Shown: one piece after another, positions 40,168 through 48,110 of the stretch
Numbering within the stretch: the stretch's first letter is position 1
How the letters are laid out: each line of letters opens with the position of its first letter
Source: Neomesorhizobium albiziae
Lineage (GTDB): Bacteria > Pseudomonadota > Alphaproteobacteria > Rhizobiales > Rhizobiaceae
Assembly: GCF_900114255.1 (NCBI RefSeq)
Contig: NZ_FOSL01000011.1
Location: forward strand, 1 to 64,000
Length of the DNA stretch: 64,000 nt
Reading direction: 5' to 3'
Program-made: the position numbers and the translations under genes
The notes under the pieces: model-generated
Told to the model about the DNA's origin: nothing
What the model saw: only the letters and a program-made list of their open reading frames with translations
Databases searched by the model: none

Positions 40168-41144
40168 TTACGCGGCCGGCTTCACCGTCGCCTGGAATTT
40201 CGACATCAGGTACGGCCCCGAAAGCACCGGTTCGTAGAGCGGTTTTTCGCCCGGCGCCAGGCAGGATTCGAGACAGGCGATCTCGGCATGCCAGTTCGGC
40301 TGGTGGAAGAACGCCAGCGACTGCCGGCGCACAGCGCTTCCGTCGGCGTTCACGACACGGTGCAGCGTCGACACCCAGCGGTCGTTGGTCCAGCGTGCCA
40401 TCAGGTCGCCGATGTTGATGACGAAGGCGCCGGGCACCGGCGGCACCTCGCGCCATTCGCCTTCCGGCGTGAATATCTGCAGCCCGCCCGAGCCGGGCTG
40501 CGGCAGAAGGATGGTCAGGCTGCCGTAGTCGGTATGGGCGCCAGCCCGCAATTGCCCCGGCTTCGGCGGTGTCGACGTTTCGGGATAGTTGAGCGCCCTC
40601 AGCGCGCTGATCGGCGCATCGATCGATTTTTCGAAAAACCTTCCGGCAGGCTCAGCGCCACCGCAAACACCCGCATGATGCGGGCGGCAAGGTCTTCCAT
40701 GGCGCCGTAATAGGCCTTCCAGGCTTCCACGAACCCTTCAGGCTCGCCCGGCCATATCGTCTCGGCGTAACAGAACGACAGCGCTTGGGCGTCGGTCAGC
40801 CCGGTCGGGATTTTCAGCGGACCGCCATTGAAACTCTCCTTCAGGTCCGGCGGCGTGTCGACACCCTTGGATTTCGCCAGTGCCTCGGCGCCGCTGCCAA
40901 GATAGCCGTAGGGATAGCCGGGATAGGGTGCGCGCACGGCGTCCTTGGTTTCCTGCGGCAGGTCGAAGAAATCATGCGCCGCCTGCCAGACGCCGTCGAT
41001 CGTCGCCTGCGGCACCGCATGGCCGCTGATCGCAAGAAATCCGGTCGACCGGCAGATATCATCCACCTCGCGGCCGAGTTTCCGGCGCTCTTGCGCGCCT
41101 GCCTGTTCGAAACGGGAAAGGTCGAAAACGGGAAACGATGGCAT
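40168..41144 (-). pseudogene. 2OG-Fe(II) oxygenase gene broken by a single-base frameshift
   Basis: The 5' part (41144 to about 40636) encodes the DIOX N-terminal domain (FPVFDLSRFEQAGAQERRKL; GFLAISGHAVPQATIDGVW), and the 3' part (to 40168) encodes the Fe(II)/2OG core with HTDYGS and a later HRVVNADGS. The two are joined in sense only if one base is added in the A-run at 40634-40638: the text reads SLPEGF then FEKSIDAPISALRALN in the shifted frame. The full protein would be about 325 residues, of the isopenicillin-N-synthase-like group. It may be a true pseudogene or a homopolymer error. Confidence 0.85.
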
Positions 41145-41201
41145 TCTGGCGCTCCAGGGCTAAGAGGCTGCTCGATAACTCGCTGCGGTGAGTCAAATGG
41201 C

Positions 41202-41273
41202 GGTGGATTTCGAGAACCGGAGCGGAGCGTACGTATAGCACGCGAGCACCGGAAGCGCAGAAAACGCCGTCAT
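41202..41273. repeat. 72-base dispersed repeat, copy 1
   Basis: Begins GGTGGATTTCGAGAACCGGA and ends near AGCGCAGAAAACGCCG. A second copy with about 75-80 percent visible identity is at 42249-42321 in the same direction. The core AGCG(G/C)AGCGTAC...ACGCGAGC has partial dyad symmetry. It is just upstream of the broken oxygenase gene. Confidence 0.7.
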
Positions 41274-41366
41274 TAGAGCGCCGCGCGTCCTTTTGGACGC
41301 GCAAAGGACGCTCTAAGATTTTGAATCGCTGCATCGTGCTTTCCGAAAATCGATCCCGATTTTCGG
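41273..41366. repeat. Double hairpin repeat next to the 72-base repeat
   Basis: First hairpin: TTAGAGCG (41273-41280) with CGCTCTAA (41309-41316), and inner GCGCGTCC-TTTT-GGACGCGC. Second hairpin: CCGAAAATCG (41343-41352) with CGATTTTCGG (41357-41366). Both resemble known-type rhizobial intergenic mosaics; no gene overlaps them. Confidence 0.65.
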
Positions 41367-41559
41367 GCCGCCGCAGTAGAGTTTGCGAATGCGTAAAATC
41401 AAAGTCCGCAGTTTACGTCAGGCTTGCCTCCGGTCGAGCCCGGGATTCAACTTTTCGACAGGCGATGTCATCATTTGTCATCGGCCTGCCCGCCGACGCC
41501 GGCGGCGTTTTGCGCTATGATTCGTGCTGCGTGGGGCGAGACTGGAGGGAGTTTCGCCA

Positions 41560-41679
41560 ATAAGCCAGCTGAGCGGTATCGTCAGCCTGTTCTTCATCGC
41601 GGCGGCGTTTTTGACGTCCTGCGACAACCCCGAGCCGCAAGGCCATTCGAATATCTCCATCATGCAGGCGCATGATTAG
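41560..41679 (+). CDS. Possible small lipoprotein without a standard start codon
   Basis: An open stretch of 39 codons encodes LSGIVSLFFIAAAFLTSCDN and a short polar tail ending NISIMQAHD. The hydrophobic segment followed by LTSC is a good lipobox, so the product would be a tiny outer- or inner-membrane lipoprotein. GGAGGGAG lies nine to ten bases before the ATA at 41560, but no ATG, GTG or TTG is in place. Either ATA is used, the start has mutated, or there is a sequence error. A strong terminator follows. Confidence 0.4.
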   Translation: MSQLSGIVSLFFIAAAFLTSCDNPEPQGHSNISIMQAHD

Positions 41680-41722
41680 GCATTTTGAGTGTTAGGGGAA
41701 GCAACTGACGTCGCTGGAAGGC

Positions 41723-41753
41723 AAAAAAACGGCCCCAACCGGGGCCGTTTTTT
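41723..41753. terminator. Bidirectional rho-independent terminator
   Basis: Stem CGGCCCC (41730-41736) and GGGGCCG (41741-41747) with loop AACC, preceded by seven A and followed by six T. It can end transcripts from the possible lipoprotein on plus and from the PRC-barrel gene (stop at 41768) on minus. Confidence 0.92.
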
Positions 41754-41767
41754 AGTATCTGGCGCTG

Positions 41768-42133
41768 CTACCAGTACGGATCGACCTGGTAATAGGCATA
41801 GGAGGCATCGCGCGCCTTCTCGCCATCCTTGCCGGCCAGCTCGTTGATCGAATAGGCGGGCGCCGCCTTCAGCTGTTCCTTGGTGTAAGGCACGACATAA
41901 CCGCCGCGGTCCTTCTCGTAGTCGAGAACCGACCATGGAATGGCGTGGAATTTCTCGCCGATGCCGAGAAAGCCGCCGAAACCGATGACCGCGAACATGA
42001 TGCCGTTGGAGCTCTTCTCCAGCATCACGTCCTCGATGGTGCCGATATGCTCGCCGGCGGTGTTGTAGACCTCGGTGCCGATCACGCGCGAAGCGGCAAT
42101 GGCGTCGGTATGCCCAGTGTGGGTCGTCATCAT
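41768..42133 (-). CDS. PRC-barrel domain protein
   Basis: A 121-residue protein with one PRC-barrel: AASRVIGTEVYNTAGEHIGT, IEDVMLEKSSNGIMFAVIGF and FHAIPWSVLDYEKDRGGYVV. PRC-barrels occur in RNA-processing and photosynthetic proteins; stand-alone rhizobial ones are linked with stress but undefined. Two adjacent ATG codons (42133, 42130) can serve as start. Confidence 0.9.
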   Translation of the reverse strand: MMTTHTGHTDAIAASRVIGTEVYNTAGEHIGTIEDVMLEKSSNGIMFAVIGFGGFLGIGEKFHAIPWSVLDYEKDRGGYVVPYTKEQLKAAPAYSINELAGKDGEKARDASYAYYQVDPYW

Positions 42134-42248
42134 ATCTCACACTCCTCGTTGTCTTGGCGATGCAGGAACAATGAGGAGCGACAGCGAAGGTTCCGAGAAA
42201 GTCGAGGATCAGGGTGTGTTGAGATTCAGGTTAGGCCGAGTCGAGAAT

Positions 42249-42321
42249 GGTGGATTTCGAGAACCGGAGCGCAGCGTACATTTGGGTACGCGAGCCGCGG
42301 CAAGCGCAGAAAGCCGACATT
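42249..42321. repeat. 72-base dispersed repeat, copy 2
   Basis: Begins GGTGGATTTCGAGAACCGGA like copy 1 at 41202 and continues GCGCAGCGTAC, then GTACGCGAGC and AAGCGCAGAAAGCCGACATT. It lies in the 221-base gap between the PRC-barrel and dodecin genes. No other feature was seen in that gap. Confidence 0.7.
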
Positions 42322-42354
42322 TGCAGACCGGCATCACCTGAATATCAAAACAGC

Positions 42355-42558
42355 CTAGTCCGCCAGGATGAAAGTCACCTTCATGTTGACCCGGTAGGCG
42401 GTGATCTTGCCATCCTCGACGACGATCTTCTGGTCCTGGATCCAGGCGCCCTCGACATTCTTCAGTGTCTTGGCGGCGCGCTCGATGCCCTTTTCGATGG
42501 CGTCCTGAAAACTCTTCTTCGACGAGGCGGTGATTTCGGTGACGCGGGCGACAGACAT
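42355..42558 (-). CDS. Dodecin
   Basis: A 67-residue protein with the dodecin pattern: MSVARVTEITASSKKSFQDA, IEKGIERAAKTLKNVEGAWI and YRVNMKVTFIL. Dodecins form hollow dodecamers that store or sequester flavins, with a Trp stacking on them (W in EGAWIQDQK). Length is normal. It stands alone. Confidence 0.95.
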   Translation of the reverse strand: MSVARVTEITASSKKSFQDAIEKGIERAAKTLKNVEGAWIQDQKIVVEDGKITAYRVNMKVTFILAD

Positions 42559-42685
42559 GGCAATCCCTCCTTGCGCACTGTTTGGCCGGTCACCCTACAA
42601 CTGGGCAGTGCCAGCGGCAAGCAAGGGTGACATCGACGGCGGAACAAGCCCGCCCTCCATGAGTTAACGGCGCGAAGGGACTTAG

Positions 42686-42732
42686 AGCATGATCCCGAAA
42701 AGTGGAAACCGATTTTCGGGAAAGATCATGCT
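42686..42732. repeat. Nested palindromic repeat, AGCATGATC family
   Basis: Outer arms AGCATGATC (42686-42694) and GATCATGCT (42724-42732) and inner arms CCGAAAA and TTTTCGG give a nested hairpin of 47 bases, the same size and design as 9615-9667 and 27611-27657 but with different outer arms. It is upstream of the DUF1236 gene and is common between genes in rhizobia (from memory). Confidence 0.8.
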
Positions 42733-42802
42733 AAACAAAGAGATAGAGCCAAATTCCGATCCAGTCGGAATGGCTTGGGCTCTGGTCGGAGGAGATTTTC
42801 CG

Positions 42803-43126
42803 ATGAAAGTTATCGGCGTAAAAAACATTCTTTCGCCCGCAATCGCTGGCTTGATGATGTGCGGCGGCGTGGCCGTGGCAATGGCGCAGGATGTGATCAT
42901 CGCGCCGGAGCAGGAAACCGTCATCCGTGAATACGTCAAGAAGAAACCGCTGGCGTCGATTTCGGTGCCGGGTGTCGAGTTGAACATCGGTTCGACATTG
43001 CCGGAAACCGTCGAGGTTCACAGATTTGAAGAAGTTTCGGACGTTACCTACGAGTATGTCATCGTCGACAACAGGACCGTGCTTGTCGAACCTGGCACAC
43101 GCAAGATCGTGAAGATTTACGACTAA
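42803..43126 (+). CDS. DUF1236-family secreted protein
   Basis: A 107-residue protein with a signal peptide (MKVIGVKNILSPAIAGLMMC, cleavage near AMAQD) and a DUF1236 repeat (SISVPGVELNIGSTLPETVE; TYEYVIVDNRTVLVEPGTRK). The family is periplasmic, abundant in rhizobia and of unknown role. The ATG at 42803 was taken because GGAGGAGA lies 7-14 bases upstream. Confidence 0.88.
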   Translation: MKVIGVKNILSPAIAGLMMCGGVAVAMAQDVIIAPEQETVIREYVKKKPLASISVPGVELNIGSTLPETVEVHRFEEVSDVTYEYVIVDNRTVLVEPGTRKIVKIYD

Positions 43127-43219
43127 TGCTCTCGCCCGCCGTCATTCCATGGGATTGGCGGCGGGCCTTCTACCTCTGCCTTGCGACAGGTCGCTTCTCC
43201 CACGACCATGCCGCCGTCC

Positions 43220-44053
43220 CTACCCCTTGGCGATCCTGTCGAACGCCATCAGCTGCTCCAGCAGCGCCGGCATGTCTTTCAGCGGCACCATGTTGGGGCC
43301 GTCCGAGGAAGTCGAATTGTCCGGGTCCTGATGGGTCTCGATGAAGACGCCGGCGACCCCGACCGCCACCGCCGCCCGCGCCAGCGTCTGCACGAAGCGC
43401 CGCTCGCCGCCGGAAGAACCGCCCTGCCCGCCCGGCTGCTGCACCGAATGGGTGGCGTCGAAAATCACCGGCGCGCCGATTTCGGCCATGATCGGCAGCG
43501 CCCGCATGTCGGAAACCAGCGTGTTGTAGCCGAAGGAGGCACCGCGCTCGGTCACCAGCACGTTGGCATTGCCCGAACCGGTCACCTTGGCGACGACGTT
43601 CTTCATGTCCCACGGCGCCAGGAACTGGCCCTTCTTCACATTGACGATCTTGCCGGTTTTGGCCGCCGCGACCAGAAGGTCGGTCTGGCGGCTGAGAAAG
43701 GCTGGGATCTGCAGGATGTCGACATGCGGCGCGACGAGGCCGCACTGTTCCTCGCTGTGGATGTCGGTCAGCACCGGCAGGCCAAACTCCTTGCGCAAGT
43801 CGTCGAACACCGGCAGCGCGGTATCGAGGCCGGCGCCGCGGGTGGCGCCAAGCGAAGTGCGGTTCGCCTTGTCGTAGCTGGTCTTGTAGACGAGGCCGAT
43901 GCCGAGCTTGCCGCAAACCTCCCTCAGCGCTCCCGCCATGTCGAAGGCATGCTGGCGCGATTCGAGCTGGCACGGGCCGGCGATCAGCGTCAGCGGGGCG
44001 TCGTTGGCGAAGCTGACTTTGCCGGCGGTGACGGTGTGGTTCGGCTTGTTCAT
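43220..44053 (-). CDS. kdsA: KDO-8-phosphate synthase
   Basis: A 277-residue enzyme joining arabinose-5-phosphate and phosphoenolpyruvate for lipopolysaccharide core. It has LIAGPCQLESRQHAF, YKTSYDKANRTS, VLTDIHSEEQC, FLSRQTDLL and FIETHQDPDNSTSSDGPNM. The start overlaps the stop of the VOC gene by four bases (ATGA), so both are co-translated. The usual pyrG-kdsA-eno order is kept but with accessory genes between pyrG and kdsA. Confidence 0.97.
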   Translation of the reverse strand: MNKPNHTVTAGKVSFANDAPLTLIAGPCQLESRQHAFDMAGALREVCGKLGIGLVYKTSYDKANRTSLGATRGAGLDTALPVFDDLRKEFGLPVLTDIHSEEQCGLVAPHVDILQIPAFLSRQTDLLVAAAKTGKIVNVKKGQFLAPWDMKNVVAKVTGSGNANVLVTERGASFGYNTLVSDMRALPIMAEIGAPVIFDATHSVQQPGGQGGSSGGERRFVQTLARAAVAVGVAGVFIETHQDPDNSTSSDGPNMVPLKDMPALLEQLMAFDRIAKG

Positions 44054-44925
44054 CTCATGGCCTCGAAAACGAAATTAGTGCCCTGCCCGGGTGCCGGCGG
44101 CACGATGATGCGATTGTCGCGCCTCTCGTAGGAGATCGCGTTCGCATTGAAAAGCTTTTCTGCTGCGGCCGGATCGGCCACGCCGAAGATAGCGGCGTGA
44201 AGTTGCAATCCATCGCTTGTCGACGCCGCGGTCCCGTATCGGGCTTTCGCCGCAGCGGGGTCGACGACAACGACAGTGCTATTGCCCACCGCGATATCGA
44301 AGCCTGCGGCATTGTCGCCAGCCGCGTCGGCGCCGGTAAGTCGCCGCAGGAAGTCGCGATGTTTCAGGGGCTTGTGCGCAACCGCCACGACACCCCTCAG
44401 TGCTGAAACCCCGTTGGCATGACGTTCGAGCGCCGTCCGGTCGATTTTGGGCGCATTAACCCGTTCGCAGGCGAAAAAGAATGCGGTTTCCGCGTCCGGC
44501 TCCGCCGCGAAAGCCAGCTTGAAACTTGCCGTGTCGGTCTGTCCGGCGGCATCGACGAACGGACGCGAGAATTCGAGCATCGCGCCTGCCGAGATCTTTT
44601 CGGCGCGAAACCTGCGGTCGTCGGCATCGGCGTTTTCGGTTCCGAAGACCACCGCGGAAAACCCTTCGTCGCCTTGTCTTTCGCGAAAAGCCCGGTCGCG
44701 CGCGACGAAGACATTGCCGTTGCGCATCGCGGCGCCGGCCGCAGCGCGGTCGCCGATCGCCAGCGGCTCCAGGAAAGTGCCGCCTTGCAGGTAGACGCAA
44801 CAGTTGACCGTGCCGAACGGGTGGACGCCGACCGGCGCCACGGTGAAGCCGAGAGCGCCAAGCCGCGCCCGCGCGGCGTGGAGATCGGCAACGGGCAGGA
44901 CCAGGTGATCGATGGGAAGCGTCAT
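44050..44925 (-). CDS. VOC-family (glyoxalase-like) protein
   Basis: A 291-residue protein with two vicinal-oxygen-chelate units. It starts MTLPIDHLVLPVADLHAARA, then GFTVAPVGVHPFGTVNCCVY, and the second unit has LRGVVAVAHKPLKHRDFLRR and LQLHAAIFGVADPAAAEKLF. It resembles the Glyoxalase_3 group. Substrate unknown. Translation is coupled to kdsA. The long upstream frame to 45243 is not protein-like, so ATG 44925 was chosen. Confidence 0.88.
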   Translation of the reverse strand: MTLPIDHLVLPVADLHAARARLGALGFTVAPVGVHPFGTVNCCVYLQGGTFLEPLAIGDRAAAGAAMRNGNVFVARDRAFRERQGDEGFSAVVFGTENADADDRRFRAEKISAGAMLEFSRPFVDAAGQTDTASFKLAFAAEPDAETAFFFACERVNAPKIDRTALERHANGVSALRGVVAVAHKPLKHRDFLRRLTGADAAGDNAAGFDIAVGNSTVVVVDPAAAKARYGTAASTSDGLQLHAAIFGVADPAAAEKLFNANAISYERRDNRIIVPPAPGQGTNFVFEAMR

Positions 44926-45239
44926 TGGCCGCATGTGGCGCAAAGCAGGCAACGGTTCAAGGGGCATGGTGGCCGGCGACGATAGCGGCAACCGAGGCGC
45001 TGGCGTTATCTCCCCTACAAGGGAGGAGATACGCCCGTCCCTGCATTTGTCAGCATCTGTCAGCAGTCTTTCATTTTGTTTTATGCACGCCCCTTTCCGC
45101 CTCCGGCATAGTGGCTGCATCGCCCTCACGGGAACCTGGTGCGCACCGGGTATCAGGGAGGGCGACGGTGCCGGATCGGCAGCGCTGACGGTGGCGCTGC
45201 TGGGGGAACCCGTAGGTCCGGGCCCTGACCGAGCGGCAG
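44926..45239. other. 314-base gap without a gene
   Basis: No coding pattern was recognised on either strand. TGTCAGCA occurs twice ten bases apart near 45048-45065, close to an AT-rich stretch (CATTTTGTTTTATGC), which may be promoter DNA. This gap joins a core part (kdsA) to an accessory part. Confidence 0.35.
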
Positions 45240-45671
45240 TCACATTGACTGGATGGAGAGTTTGGTCGCGGGGCCACTGTCCATGATTTCCCAGTGTCCA
45301 ACGATCTTTCCGTCGGCCACCTGAAATAGATGCGCAACCTGGAATTCGAGCTCTTGGTTACTGGCCGTAATGCCCAGATCAGGCATGTCCTTCTTGATCG
45401 TGCCCTTCAATGTCCGAAAGACGGCGACACTGTCTCGAGCCGCAACAACGTGCTCCACGGTGCCGTGGATATCTGGCATTGCCTCGACGGTGCGCTGCCA
45501 CCACTCCTTTAGTTCCTGCTTCCCGCCCGGCGGTACATATGGACTGTGCTGAACAAAGTTTTCCGAGAAGAACTCGTCAACGGCGCTGATATTGTGTTCG
45601 TTGAATATCGTCTCGATCGCGCTCAGGACGAGCTTTACGTTCGACTCGGATTCGATGGACGTGACGATCAT
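45240..45671 (-). CDS. SnoaL-like ester-cyclase/NTF2-fold protein
   Basis: A 143-residue protein of the SnoaL-like group: AIETIFNEHNISAVDEFFSE, NFVQHSPYVPPGGKQELKEW and HVVAARDSVAVFRTLKGTIK with a VADGKIVGHWEIMD end. Relatives act on polyketides or are of unknown function. The ATG at 45671 has GGAGGGAG just before it. It lies next to a short-chain dehydrogenase-like gene on the same strand, 40 bases downstream of it. Confidence 0.85.
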   Translation of the reverse strand: MIVTSIESESNVKLVLSAIETIFNEHNISAVDEFFSENFVQHSPYVPPGGKQELKEWWQRTVEAMPDIHGTVEHVVAARDSVAVFRTLKGTIKKDMPDLGITASNQELEFQVAHLFQVADGKIVGHWEIMDSGPATKLSIQSM

Positions 45672-45711
45672 CTCTCCCTCCAATGGCCTCTGTCGCGTAC
45701 AGCCAAGGTTA

Positions 45712-46482
45712 TCATCTGGGAGCTGATTGCTGCTCGCTGAGCCACGCGTTCCATGTCTTCACGCCCTTTCTGTCGTCGGTCTTGACGAATCCCATTGCCA
45801 GCCCGGCTTTCTCCGAAACAGGGATAGAGGCCACGAGCCTGTGAAAACCCTTGGCGCGCTTGAATTGACGTCCAAACTCGGCGAACGACATCGTCTCCGG
45901 CCCTCCAATCTCCGCTCGAATCCCACGCTTTCCGTCATCGAGGCACTCAGCCAGATAGTGAGCGACGTCAGTTGTATCGACTGGATTGGTCGGAGCAGCG
46001 GGCAGTGGCCAAATGGGAAGCCAGCGTAGGCCGCCGAGCATCTGCGCCGTCAAGTAATAGTAAGGTGTCGCGCGAACCACCGACCACGGGAGCTGCGATT
46101 GCTTTACCAATTGCTCTCCCGCCAACTTGACGCGAGCGTAGGGAAGCGACGTGGATTCGAGGCCTACGATCGAGACGAACAGGAAATGCTTTATCCCGGC
46201 GCCCGACGATGCCTCCAGAAGTTGGCGCGTCCCATCAACATCGACTGTCGACGGCGAAGAAAAGAAATCGATCGGCCTCATTCCACGCTTCGCGATCGGC
46301 GACAGCGTCGCAGCGTGAAGCACGGTGTCCACGCCCCGCACAGCATCGACCAATCCCTTCCCGGTCGCCAAATCCCCTTGCGCCCATTCAACCGTCTTCG
46401 AGGTGCCAGGCTTGAGTGCCAAAAGCCGCACATCGACAACGAAGCCGGGGCGTATGGCTACGGAACCAACGGAGTTCTCCAC
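45712..46482 (-). CDS. NAD(P)-binding SDR/NmrA-like protein lacking the N-terminal glycine loop
   Basis: A 256-residue atypical or extended SDR: VEWAQGDLATGKGLVDAVRG, VDTVLHAATLSP, HFLFVSIVGLESTSLPYARV and WSVVRATPYYYLTAQML, close to NmrA/complex-I-NDUFA9-like oxidoreductases. The sequence begins GTG-ENSVGSVAIRPGFVVDV, so the first beta strand and most of the GxxGxxG loop are missing. It may be a truncated, inactive gene or have lost its start. GAGGAG lies seven bases before the GTG. Confidence 0.7.
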   Translation of the reverse strand: MENSVGSVAIRPGFVVDVRLLALKPGTSKTVEWAQGDLATGKGLVDAVRGVDTVLHAATLSPIAKRGMRPIDFFSSPSTVDVDGTRQLLEASSGAGIKHFLFVSIVGLESTSLPYARVKLAGEQLVKQSQLPWSVVRATPYYYLTAQMLGGLRWLPIWPLPAAPTNPVDTTDVAHYLAECLDDGKRGIRAEIGGPETMSFAEFGRQFKRAKGFHRLVASIPVSEKAGLAMGFVKTDDRKGVKTWNAWLSEQQSAPR

Positions 46483-47022
46483 GGCGGCTCCTCAAAATGG
46501 CCATCAGAGGCAATGATAAGGGTGTCTGGTGAATGAATACTCTCTCTCCGCGCGGACGTCTAGCCCCTATTATCGGTAGTGAGGAATGGAAGATGATAGA
46601 TCCCGATCCTTGCAGGCGAGGTGTCAGCACCGCACGCCATGCGACGCCGATTGTGCTTCGTTCGAAAAGGACAGTAACAACGGAAGTTTTCAATAGAGCG
46701 CACACAACGACTTATGCTCGACCACTGAAGGGGACATTGCCCGAGCGGCCTTGCGGACGCTGCCACGCCTTAGCCGCTGCCTCGATGTGTCGAAGGTGCT
46801 TAGCTCAATGAATGAGGCGACCCATCCCGCTCGGGAGGTCCTTTTCGCTTTGACGCGAACGCAACTCGTCCACAGGAACTCCAACCACACATTGATGAGC
46901 ATAGTGAGTGAAATGATCTCTCACATCGCGACGGTATCGGCTTGTAGGTTTCGGTTCAACCTGCGACGCATTCAGAGTAAATGAGGAATTGAGCCTTCTT
47001 GCTTGAATCATCGGGAGTTAAT
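46483..47022. other. 540-base intergenic region between SDR-like and TetR genes
   Basis: No gene was recognised; open frames here (for example 46533-46811 plus and 46388-46705 minus) are not protein-like. The missing 5' part of the SDR-like gene may once have been here, but no glycine-rich loop could be read in any frame close by. One operator-like repeat is at 46904-46924. Confidence 0.4.
46904..46924. promoter_or_regulatory. Imperfect inverted repeat upstream of the second TetR gene
   Basis: GTGAGTGA-AATGA-TCTCTCAC pairs at seven of eight positions. It lies about 100 bases before the TetR start, between divergent genes, and could be its operator. Evidence is position and symmetry only. Confidence 0.35.
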
Positions 47023-47685
47023 GTGAAATCACCGAAAACCGACGCGGCCGAGAGGATATTACGAGTGGCAATGCGGCTGTTCGCCGAGCGAGGTTACGAC
47101 CGAACCAGCGTGCCTGACATCCAAGAGGCTGCTGGGCTCTCTCGAGGCTCCGGCGCCCTTTACAAGCATTTTCCGTCGAAGGAGGCTCTGTTTCGGATTG
47201 GCGTTGAACGGTTCATCCAAGAGGCCCAACTCGCTCGGGCGAAACTCTTCGAAATGGATATGGAACCGCGCCACACGATCGAATGGATCGGCCGGAACAC
47301 TCTGAATGTCCTCGCAGGAAAGAGCGAGGAATTGCGCATTCTTTGGCGCGACGTCGATCAATTTCCGAAGATAAAGGCGGCGGCTCGACGGGAAATCATG
47401 CAGGGTACCTATGCCGCAGTGGCCAAGTGCCTGGATGAGAGCGCGCGGGCCGGACGCATTGCCGCCCACGACAGCCAAGCGGTCGCGGCGGTGATGGTCG
47501 GCAGCCTGGCCATGTTCCGTGTATTTGAGGCGGTGTGGGGAGAAAGGGCAATCAAGATCGACGATGACCGCTTTCTGAGGGCCTGGACCGACATGGTCTT
47601 GTGCGGCCTTAAGTTAAACGGTCAGGGAGTCGAGCTCCAGGATGGGGCTCGCCCTTCGTCGAGCAAAAAGCGTAAGACGCAATAG
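47023..47685 (+). CDS. TetR/AcrR-family regulator
   Basis: A 220-residue protein with an N-terminal HTH at about 8-55 (AAERILRVAMRLFAERGYDR, TSVPDIQEAAGLSRGSGALY, KHFPSKEAL) and a helical ligand domain. A GTG at 47023 with GGGAG five bases upstream is used; a TTG at 46999 is the alternative. It is divergent from the SDR-like and SnoaL-like genes and probably controls them. Confidence 0.9.
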   Translation: MKSPKTDAAERILRVAMRLFAERGYDRTSVPDIQEAAGLSRGSGALYKHFPSKEALFRIGVERFIQEAQLARAKLFEMDMEPRHTIEWIGRNTLNVLAGKSEELRILWRDVDQFPKIKAAARREIMQGTYAAVAKCLDESARAGRIAAHDSQAVAAVMVGSLAMFRVFEAVWGERAIKIDDDRFLRAWTDMVLCGLKLNGQGVELQDGARPSSSKKRKTQ

Positions 47686-48110
47686 CTCACGGGCTCAGCG
47701 TGACGTCCGAATTCTTCGCTATACCACGCCACAGTCCAACTCTCTGGCCTGCTGCCGGTTTTTCGTCCGCCGCCGCGCGCCGGACTTTACCACAGCCGGC
47801 AGAATCCAAGTTACAAAGGGCCGGGATGAGGGGCAGCGTCCACACCCATCCGCTCCCGGAACGGGGGAGAGGCGGTTTGCGCGGCAAGTCAGAGGAGAGC
47901 GAAAGAAGGGCACTTTGGAACGCCGACTTTCCAACCCCTTCCCACCCCCCGACTCACCCGCACCTCTCATCATCCGAGAGAACCCCGATCCGCATTGAAT
48001 GTCTTTAAGGCAAAAGCCGGCAATTGCTTTTGTTGCCCATTCCCCAGCGTAAGCGCACACTGCAATGGTCAACGCTCGAGGGGAATGAGCGTCAACGAAG
48101 GGACATCGTC
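47686..48110. other. 425-base leader region of the NCS1 gene
   Basis: No gene is supported. Near the 3' end an inverted repeat CAAAAGC (48011-48017) with GCTTTTG (48026-48032) surrounds the palindrome GCAATTGC (48020-48027); it may be an operator or leader stem of the permease gene. The rest is C-rich and featureless. Confidence 0.4.

Noticed and set aside
44926-45243. Upstream extension of the VOC-family frame by 106 codons
   Set aside because: The added part is low in protein features, while MTLPIDHLVLPV at 44925 is a typical VOC start.
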